Below, one piece after another: positions 6,041-10,968 of a stretch of 10,968 nucleotides of DNA. Position 1 is the stretch's first letter, and every line of letters starts with the position of its first letter. Under the pieces are notes generated by a model. That model saw only the letters and a list, made by a program, of their open reading frames with translations. It had not been told where the DNA came from and ran no database searches. The stretch spans positions 1 to 10,968 of the forward strand of contig JAGBZZ010000331.1 of assembly GCA_017652965.1 (NCBI GenBank), in the 5' to 3' direction. This DNA comes from Clostridia bacterium (GTDB lineage: Bacteria > Bacillota_A > Clostridia > Oscillospirales > CAG-272). The position numbers and the translations under genes are program-made.

Positions 6041-6121
6041 CCTCCTTATGGTCTTGATCGGGGATCACATCGCGTGTGATCCCAAGGAGCCGGACTGCGC
6101 GGTATGCACAGCCCAAACCAT
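6041..6121 (-). promoter_or_regulatory. Structured rpsF leader, candidate S6:S18-responsive element
   Basis: In RNA sense three helices can form. P1 closes the structure: AUGGUUU (6121-6115) with AGACCAU (6054-6048). P2 is GGGCUGUGC (6114-6106) with GCGCAGUCC (6100-6092), loop AUACC. P3 is GGGAUCACA (6083-6075) with UGUGAUCCC (6069-6061), loop CGCGA. Between P2 and P3 lies GGCUCCUU, whose CUCCUU (6089-6084) exactly complements AAGGAG (6047-6042) of the rpsF ribosome binding site. That pairing crosses P1, so it needs either a pseudoknot or a switch. Autoregulatory leaders binding S6:S18, with a conserved CCG, are known before rpsF in many bacteria; a CCG occurs here at 6093-6091. The exact match to that family was not tested. 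Confidence 0.6.
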
Positions 6122-6127
6122 TATAGT

Positions 6128-6156
6128 ATTATACATGCTGATTCTTCATTTGTCAA
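6128..6156 (-). promoter_or_regulatory. Consensus promoter of the rpsF-ssb-rpsR operon
   Basis: On the minus strand TTGACA (6156-6151) and TATAAT (6133-6128) are both perfect sigma-A boxes with the ideal 17-nt spacer. Transcription would start near 6121, at the first base of the structured leader, so the leader is transcribed complete. A promoter this strong fits a ribosomal-protein operon. Confidence 0.9.
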
Positions 6157-6204
6157 GGGGTTACGGAAAATTTAAGAGGATTTTGTAAAATAATGCGCCT
6201 TCGC

Positions 6205-7473
6205 TCAGCCCTCGGCATCCTTGTTCTCCTCAGTGGGAGCCTCTTGCCCGTCGGCGGCCGTCGCCTCCTCGGTCGCCTCCTTCTCCTCAAGGTACTTATG
6301 GATGTCGAAATCGCGGTAGTCCTCGGGGTCGGTCGGCAGGTGACGGCGGTTGAGCAGGTGGATCGAGAAGGCACGCAGGGAGCTGTGCACCGTGGCAAAG
6401 ACCGGGATGACGAGGAGAGCCCCCCAAATGCCGAGGATCGCATAGCCGACAAGGAGAAGCACGAGGGTCGCCCCGATGTTGCGGCGGAGGCCGCGGCGCG
6501 TGAGCGTGCGGGGCTCAATGACAAGGTTGTCAAAAAGCTCAAGCGCGATCAGGATCGCGGCAACGGGCAGGGCATAGGCCGGCCTTGTGACGAGCAGCAC
6601 CAGCATGCAAAGCAGGAAGGAGAAGATCGTGCCGAAGACCGGGAAGAGGTTCAGGATCATGATCACAAGGGTCAAGAGCGGGTAGAAGGGGATGTTCAGG
6701 AGATAGAAGACGAGATAGGAGGAGATCCCCAAAAACAGGGCCGAAAGGAGTCGGGCTGAAAGGAATTCGGTGACATTGGCGTAAAGCCGCTTTATAAACA
6801 TAATAAGGCGCTGGGTCATCCCGGACGGCAGGACCGCGGTAAAGAATTTCCCAAGCACACCGCTAAGGAGCCGCCGCCCGGCCAGAAGATAGATCGAGAT
6901 GATGACACCGACAACGAGGTCAAAGGCCTGGCCGACGATCCCGCTGAGAAGCGAGGTGATCGTCCCGGCAATATCGGTGCTGACAAGCTCCATCGCCTTC
7001 CCCTTGATAAAATCGACCACCGTATCGGCTACCTCGGTAGGGATATGGAGGCTGGCCAGGAAGGCGCGTATGGAGGCCTCGCCCGAAAGGAGAGAGGAGC
7101 GGAGCAGGGCCACAAGCTCTGTCACCGTCCCGATCATCGGCGGGATGATAATGAGGAGCAGGATGCCAAGGACGAGGAATGCCCCGATATACACCGAGAG
7201 GATCGCCATCGTGCTGACAAGGCGCGGCCGCGGCCGCTTGCGCTCAAAAAGGCGGGAATAGCCCTTGGTGGCCAGTATGATAAAGGGATAAAGGACAATG
7301 GCAAAGAGGATGCCGTAGGGCACCGCCCGGATGGAGGCGACCGCACCGCCGAGGAAGGCGGCGATCTCACCCGCGCGGAACACGATGAGGCCGAAGATGC
7401 CTGCAGCCAGGATCACGCCAAGGGCATACAGGGCGATCAGCAGATATTGCTTGTTCAGCTGGAAGCGCTTCAT
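6205..7473 (-). CDS. AI-2E family transporter (YtvI/PerM-like membrane protein), second of a tandem pair
   Basis: A 422-residue polytopic inner-membrane protein of the AI-2E transporter superfamily. Its substrate is unknown; members have been linked to autoinducer-2 export, Na+/H+ exchange and sporulation. Likely membrane segments are near 10-32, 52-70, 87-111, 180-198, 241-258, 262-295 (probably two), 299-316 and 335-360. The region around 112-178 between them is amphipathic and probably exposed. Family marks include NLFPVFGTIFSF (275-286), FDNLVIEPRTL (314-324) and the final GIWGALLVIPVFA (348-360). Residues about 393-422 are a highly acidic Glu/Ala tail. The ATG overlaps the stop of the upstream paralogue (ATGA, 7470-7473), with AGGAGG just upstream. 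I see no clear terminator before the rpsF promoter. Confidence 0.88.
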   Translation of the reverse strand: MKRFQLNKQYLLIALYALGVILAAGIFGLIVFRAGEIAAFLGGAVASIRAVPYGILFAIVLYPFIILATKGYSRLFERKRPRPRLVSTMAILSVYIGAFLVLGILLLIIIPPMIGTVTELVALLRSSLLSGEASIRAFLASLHIPTEVADTVVDFIKGKAMELVSTDIAGTITSLLSGIVGQAFDLVVGVIISIYLLAGRRLLSGVLGKFFTAVLPSGMTQRLIMFIKRLYANVTEFLSARLLSALFLGISSYLVFYLLNIPFYPLLTLVIMILNLFPVFGTIFSFLLCMLVLLVTRPAYALPVAAILIALELFDNLVIEPRTLTRRGLRRNIGATLVLLLVGYAILGIWGALLVIPVFATVHSSLRAFSIHLLNRRHLPTDPEDYRDFDIHKYLEEKEATEEATAADGQEAPTEENKDAEG

Positions 7474-8720
7474 TCCGCATCCTCCTTTCTGTCTTTTTCG
7501 TTATCTTCACTTGTCGGCTTCTCGGCTGCGGCCGCCCTCTGGGGTGACAGATCATCCTGCGGAGCGTTCGAGAAGACACCGGCGTACGCCTCACGGTCGG
7601 TCGGCAGCCCCCGCTTTTTGAGGCGGTTCGTGGCAAAGCGGCTGACGAGCATATAGATCACCGAGAAGAGCGGGATGGCGATCACCATTCCGATGATGCC
7701 GAGCCAGCCGCCGATGACGGTGATGGCAAGGATGACCCACATGCTGTTGATGCTGGTGGTCTTGCCCACGATACGGGGGTTGATGATGTTCCCGTCGATC
7801 TGCTGGACCACAAAGACGAGGACGAGGAAGAGGATGGCCTTGAAGGCATCCTCGGTCAGGATGATGAAGAAGGAGGGGATCGCCCCGATGAAGGGACCGA
7901 AGTAGGGGATGATGTTGGTCGTCCCCACCACCACGCTCACAAGCCCGGCATACGGGACCCCGAAAATGGCCATCAGGAGGAAGGTCTCACAGCCCACAAG
8001 CACCGAGTCGAACACGCTGCCGAGCAGATAGCGGCCGAAGGTGCGGTTCGCAAAGATGAGGGTGTCGTTGATCTCGGCGTATAGCTTGCGCGGCATCAAG
8101 GCAAGGGCGATGCGGCGCAGGCCCGCCGTCCAGACCTCGCGGTAGAGGAGCATGAAGAAGGAGAGCGTGCCCGCCAGGATCACGGTCATGGTAAAGCCCG
8201 AAAGCGAGACGATGGCGCCGGTGAGAAAGAGGGCGGCCGCCTCCAGGATGCGGTGGGAGTTGTCAACGATCAGCTTGGAGATGCTGTCGATGTTGGCAAG
8301 GTTCAGGATGCTGTCCACCCACTCCACGCCGATCAGCACGAATTCGGTCAGGTTGTTGATGAGGCTCTCGTAATTGTTGATGACCTCGGGCACGGTGATC
8401 AGCACGAGCGAGGCGATCACGGCGAGGATCAGAAGGTAGGAGAGAAGCAGGGAGAGGATGCGCTTCTTTTTCGGGAAGCGGGGGAAGCGGTCGAGCCAAC
8501 CGAAGACGTAGCGCTCCGAAAGGTTCATAAGGGGGTTACAGAAATAGGAAAGCACCAAGGCAAAGATGAGCGGGCGCAGGGTGGAGAGAAAGCTGTCGAC
8601 GGCCGCCTTGATATCCGGGAAACGGAAAACGAGGGCAGCAAGCAGGATCAGCACGCAAAGACCGAGCAGGCTATGCAGTGCGATCGACATGTATTTTTTG
8701 TTATAAAGGCGTTTTAGCAT
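7470..8720 (-). CDS. AI-2E family transporter (YtvI/PerM-like membrane protein), first of a tandem pair
   Basis: A 416-residue paralogue of the next gene, with the same membrane layout. Hydrophobic segments lie near 12-33, 44-62, 88-110, 165-192, 235-253, 258-289, 294-306 and 325-358. It keeps the family signatures better than its partner: NIIPYFGPFIGAIPS (269-283) and QQIDGNIINPRIVG (306-319). After the last membrane segment both proteins share a similar short motif (NRLKKRGLPTDREAY here, NRRHLPTDPEDY in the partner). This is followed by a charged tail, here about 385-416. The ATG at 8720 is preceded by GGAG at 7-nt spacing. Translation of the second gene is probably coupled through the 4-nt overlap. 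The conserved pairing suggests that they may work as a hetero-oligomer, which is inference. Confidence 0.88.
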   Translation of the reverse strand: MLKRLYNKKYMSIALHSLLGLCVLILLAALVFRFPDIKAAVDSFLSTLRPLIFALVLSYFCNPLMNLSERYVFGWLDRFPRFPKKKRILSLLLSYLLILAVIASLVLITVPEVINNYESLINNLTEFVLIGVEWVDSILNLANIDSISKLIVDNSHRILEAAALFLTGAIVSLSGFTMTVILAGTLSFFMLLYREVWTAGLRRIALALMPRKLYAEINDTLIFANRTFGRYLLGSVFDSVLVGCETFLLMAIFGVPYAGLVSVVVGTTNIIPYFGPFIGAIPSFFIILTEDAFKAILFLVLVFVVQQIDGNIINPRIVGKTTSINSMWVILAITVIGGWLGIIGMVIAIPLFSVIYMLVSRFATNRLKKRGLPTDREAYAGVFSNAPQDDLSPQRAAAAEKPTSEDNEKDRKEDAE

Positions 8721-8789
8721 TGATCCACTCCGAAAATTAAGACAGCGCGCACCCGCGCGGATGCGGCCGCATTTTATGCATTTAGATAT

Positions 8790-8817
8790 ATTATACCATA
8801 AAAAAAGGAAAAATCAA
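8790..8817 (-). promoter_or_regulatory. Predicted promoter of the AI-2E gene pair
   Basis: On the minus strand TTGATT (8817-8812) and TATAAT (8795-8790) are spaced by 16 nt; TGG before the -10 box gives an extended -10. The predicted leader (about 8783-8721) is GC-rich and contains the perfect palindrome ATGCGGCCGCAT (8761-8772) plus complementary GCGC runs, so it is likely folded. Confidence 0.6.
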
Positions 8818-8862
8818 GGGTGGGGCGGACTTTTTTAAAAATACGGGAGTGCCGCGGGGGGC

Positions 8863-8891
8863 TTGCATTTTCCGCCTGCCTGTGGTATGAT
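8863..8891 (+). promoter_or_regulatory. Predicted promoter of the ispE operon
   Basis: TTGCAT (8863-8868) and TATGAT (8886-8891) are spaced by 17 nt, with TGG forming an extended -10. Transcription would start near 8898, leaving a leader of under 20 nt that carries the ribosome binding site. It is separate from the divergent AI-2E promoter. Confidence 0.6.
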
Positions 8892-8915
8892 GGAAGAAAA
8901 AAAGGGGGATGTGCC

Positions 8916-9782
8916 ATGCGTGTATATGAACGGGCGTATGCCAAAATCAATCTGTATCTTGACATCACAGAAAAACGGGCAGACGGCTTTCACGCGCTTC
9001 GCTCGGTCATGCAGACGGTAGGGCTTTACGACGCCGTAACGGTGGAGGCCTTCCCGGCGGCTGAGCCGTCGGTTGCTATCTCGGTCAAGGGGCGCTACCG
9101 TGTGCCTGTGGGGCCGGGCAACCTTTGCCACCGCGCAGCAATGGCCTATATGCAGGAGGCCGCAGTGCCGATGCGTGTGCGCATCTACCTGGATAAGCAT
9201 ATTCCCGTGGCGGCAGGCCTTGGAGGGGGCAGTGCGGATGCCGCCGCCGTCCTGCGTGCGCTCAACCGTATCACCGGCCGTCGCCTGGCCGCATCCCGCC
9301 TTTTGTGGCTTGCGGGGACGCTTGGCTCGGACGTTCCCTTTTGCCTTCTCGGTCACACCCGCCTTTGCGAGGGCAGAGGAGAGGCCATGCAGGTGCTGAC
9401 CCCTTGCCGCCCGCTTTCGCTTGTTATCGTCCCCTCGCCCGAGCGGGTCTCCACTCCGGCGGCCTATGCCGCCCTGGATGCCGCCTATGCGGATTTTGCG
9501 AAGGTGGCTGAGCACGGCGATCTCCCCGCGATGCTTTCCGCCCTTGCCGCGCGGGATGCACAGGGGGTATCGGGGGCACTGTACAACATCTTCGAATCGG
9601 TCATTCTCCCCACCTGCCCCATCGCCGCCGCCAACCGCGAACGGCTGTATGAGCTGGGGGCGGAGGCCGCCCTGATGAGCGGTAGCGGGGCCACCGTCTT
9701 CGGCGTTTTTGCCAGTGATGAGACCGCCGCCTCCGCCGCCGCGTCCTTTGGACGGGATGCCGTGAAAACGGCCACGGTGTGA
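8916..9782 (+). CDS. ispE: 4-diphosphocytidyl-2-C-methyl-D-erythritol kinase
   Basis: IspE phosphorylates CDP-methylerythritol with ATP, the fourth step of the MEP pathway to isoprenoid precursors, in the cytoplasm. The 288-residue length is typical. It carries the GHMP kinase motifs: AYAKINLYLDI (7-17) with catalytic K10, the ATP-binding loop PVAAGLGGGSADAA (97-110), GSDVPF (137-142) with catalytic D139, and MSGSGATVFGVF (254-265). The ATG at 8916 is chosen because GGGGG (8904-8908) lies 7 nt before it and the protein then begins at the conserved YAKIN region. The open frame extends upstream to 8820, but only through the promoter. It is the first gene of a tight plus-strand operon with two predicted phosphoesterases. 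An E. coli-type MEP pathway rather than mevalonate is implied. Confidence 0.96.
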   Translation: MRVYERAYAKINLYLDITEKRADGFHALRSVMQTVGLYDAVTVEAFPAAEPSVAISVKGRYRVPVGPGNLCHRAAMAYMQEAAVPMRVRIYLDKHIPVAAGLGGGSADAAAVLRALNRITGRRLAASRLLWLAGTLGSDVPFCLLGHTRLCEGRGEAMQVLTPCRPLSLVIVPSPERVSTPAAYAALDAAYADFAKVAEHGDLPAMLSALAARDAQGVSGALYNIFESVILPTCPIAAANRERLYELGAEAALMSGSGATVFGVFASDETAASAAASFGRDAVKTATV

Positions 9783-9786
9783 CGGT

Positions 9787-10455
9787 ATGAGGTATAAAAC
9801 CGAGCCGCATATTCACGTGGCCGAGGTCAGCCCCTGCGCAAGGCTCTCGGCACGCGAAATGATCCGCCTGTATGCCGATGCGGGCTACCGCACCGTTTTC
9901 GTTTCGGATCATCTGCACCGCAACTGCTTCGCAGGATTTGGGGAGGCCACATGGCGAGAGAAGGTCGCGCGCTTTGCGATGGGCTATGAGGCCGCCCGTG
10001 CCGCAGGGGATGAATACGGTGTAAGGGTTCTTTTTGCGGCCGAGCTGACCCTTGAGCGTACCCCGGGCGACTATCTGCTTTACGGCATCGACCGCGCCTT
10101 CCTCGAGGAGCGTGAAGATCTCTTTGATCTCGGCATCGGGGAGTTTTATTCATATGCCAAGGCACACGGCGTGACTGTCGTTCGTGCGCATCCCTACCGC
10201 GATAGCTGGGCAGAGCCCGAAAACGGCAATTATGTGGATGCCGTCGAGGTTTACAACAGCAGTCCGCGTCATGACAACAGGACCGACCGTGCCATCGCCT
10301 ACGCCGAGCAATACCGCCTACCGATGACGGCGGGCTCGGATGCACACCGCAGTGAGGATGCCGCGCTGAGCGGTGTTCTTTCGGATGTGCCGATCGAAAG
10401 CGCAGAGGACTATGTGCGCCTGCTTCTCGGCAGACGGCTGACGCTTATTATGTGA
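9787..10455 (+). CDS. PHP-domain metal-dependent phosphoesterase
   Basis: A 222-residue enzyme of the polymerase-and-histidinol-phosphatase fold, which hydrolyses phosphoester bonds using two or three metal ions. The metal ligands are visible in order: HIH (8-10), SDHLH (40-44), E86 in AAELTLE, HPYRD (135-139) and SDAHRSED (184-191). The catalytic set is complete, so it should be active. Length and motif spacing fit the stand-alone PHP phosphoesterases (TrpH-like or histidinol-phosphatase-like); the substrate cannot be told from sequence. The ATG is 4 nt after the ispE stop with no strong ribosome binding site, suggesting translational coupling. The next gene is another predicted phosphoesterase. 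There is no signal peptide, so it should be cytoplasmic. Confidence 0.87.
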   Translation: MRYKTEPHIHVAEVSPCARLSAREMIRLYADAGYRTVFVSDHLHRNCFAGFGEATWREKVARFAMGYEAARAAGDEYGVRVLFAAELTLERTPGDYLLYGIDRAFLEEREDLFDLGIGEFYSYAKAHGVTVVRAHPYRDSWAEPENGNYVDAVEVYNSSPRHDNRTDRAIAYAEQYRLPMTAGSDAHRSEDAALSGVLSDVPIESAEDYVRLLLGRRLTLIM

Positions 10456-10465
10456 GGTAAAGACA

Positions 10466-10968
10466 ATGATCTATCTGACGAGCGATTTGCATGGCGGAGA
10501 GAATACGGCGGGTCTTATGCAATATCTGGATGCGTACCGCACGGGGGATCTCCTCCTCATTCTGGGTGACGTTGGTCTTTCCTTTGAGGATACCGAGGAA
10601 AACCGCCGCTTTACCGAACGTTTTCTTTCAATCGACCGTCCGATCGCCTTCCTGGACGGCAATCACGAAAACCACCCCTACCTCAACGCCTTTCCCGAGG
10701 AGGCCTTTTGCGGCGGCACCGTGAACCGCCTTTCCCCGTATATAGTCCGCCTCCGCCGGGGCGAGATCTATGATATTGACGGCCGCTCCTTCTTTGTGAT
10801 GGGCGGCTGCAAAAGCTCTGCCGCCTGGCGGGAGCGCGGGCTTCTCTACGAGGGCGAGGAGCCAAGCCGGGAGGAGATCGCGCATGGATACAAGACTCTT
10901 CGTCGCCGCGGCAACCGCGTTGATTTTGTGCTGACCCATAAGTACGATCCCACCGCCGCCTCCGAGGG
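10466..10968 (+). CDS. Calcineurin-like metallophosphoesterase (3' end outside window)
   Basis: The reading frame stays open from the ATG at 10466 to the window end, giving 167 complete codons. Translation shows the metallophosphoesterase motifs in order: SDLHG (6-10; D7 and H9), LGDVG (33-37; D35), DGNHEN (64-69; N66 and H67), MGG (112-114) and THKYDP (157-162; H158). The GNHEN form is seen in small family members of unknown substrate. The C-terminal GHxH motif would lie just beyond the window. GAGG overlapping the stop codon of the PHP gene lies 8 nt before the ATG, so the start is well supported and the gene belongs to the ispE operon. Only the first two-thirds or so of the protein is visible, judged from family length. 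Confidence 0.87.
   Translation, partial: MIYLTSDLHGGENTAGLMQYLDAYRTGDLLLILGDVGLSFEDTEENRRFTERFLSIDRPIAFLDGNHENHPYLNAFPEEAFCGGTVNRLSPYIVRLRRGEIYDIDGRSFFVMGGCKSSAAWRERGLLYEGEEPSREEIAHGYKTLRRRGNRVDFVLTHKYDPTAASE

Noticed and set aside
6157..6204. Terminator between the AI-2E pair and the rpsF promoter
   Set aside because: Only a weak AAAAT/ATTTT match is present with no GC stem, so read-through into rpsF cannot be excluded and no terminator is called.
7045..7656. Plus-strand frames opposite the AI-2E genes
   Set aside because: They are charged, Gly/Arg/Asp-rich antisense translations of membrane-protein codons, with no motif and no start signal.
8820..8915. Upstream start for ispE at 8820
   Set aside because: The extra residues are encoded by the promoter region. 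The GGGGG-preceded ATG at 8916 begins the conserved kinase sequence.

Overview
The window reads as chromosome of a GC-rich member of the Bacillota, most likely a gut-type Clostridia (Oscillospirales or Christensenellales-like). This is inferred from strong AGGAGG-type ribosome binding sites, sigma-A type promoters, the rpsF-ssb-rpsR cluster, the MEP-pathway gene ispE, paired YtvI/AI-2E family membrane proteins, and an intergenic repeat type I associate with such genomes. No tRNA, rRNA, CRISPR array, transposase or phage gene is visible.

Layout. (1) 1-4427 is a sugar-utilisation island. A cytoplasmic GH78 alpha-L-rhamnosidase (minus strand) is divergent from an AraC-type regulator (plus strand). 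The regulator is followed after 17 nt by a 344-residue protein of unknown function. The two promoters face each other and overlap in about 37 bp (2440-2476), so regulator and enzyme are probably controlled together. A 26-bp imperfect inverted repeat lies past the rhamnosidase stop (39-143). (2) 4428-4844 is non-coding and full of inverted repeats: two diverged copies of one small hairpin element in opposite orientation, two related CCACCGG hairpins at its edges, and a bidirectional intrinsic terminator. (3) 4845-6156 (minus) is the rpsF-ssb-rpsR operon, with a consensus promoter and a structured leader. The leader contains an exact anti-Shine-Dalgarno hexamer, and a second possible pseudoknot lies in the ssb-rpsR gap. 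(4) 6205-8720 (minus) holds two tandem AI-2E family membrane proteins sharing an ATGA overlap. (5) 8863-10968 (plus) is ispE followed by a PHP-domain phosphoesterase and a calcineurin-like metallophosphoesterase that runs off the window, closely packed as one operon.

No obvious new defence or mobile system is present. The most interesting items are the two RNA structures in the ribosomal-protein operon, the uncharacterised protein paired with the rhamnosidase regulator, and the inverted-repeat cluster. The structures were found by eye and have not been tested by folding software or covariation.
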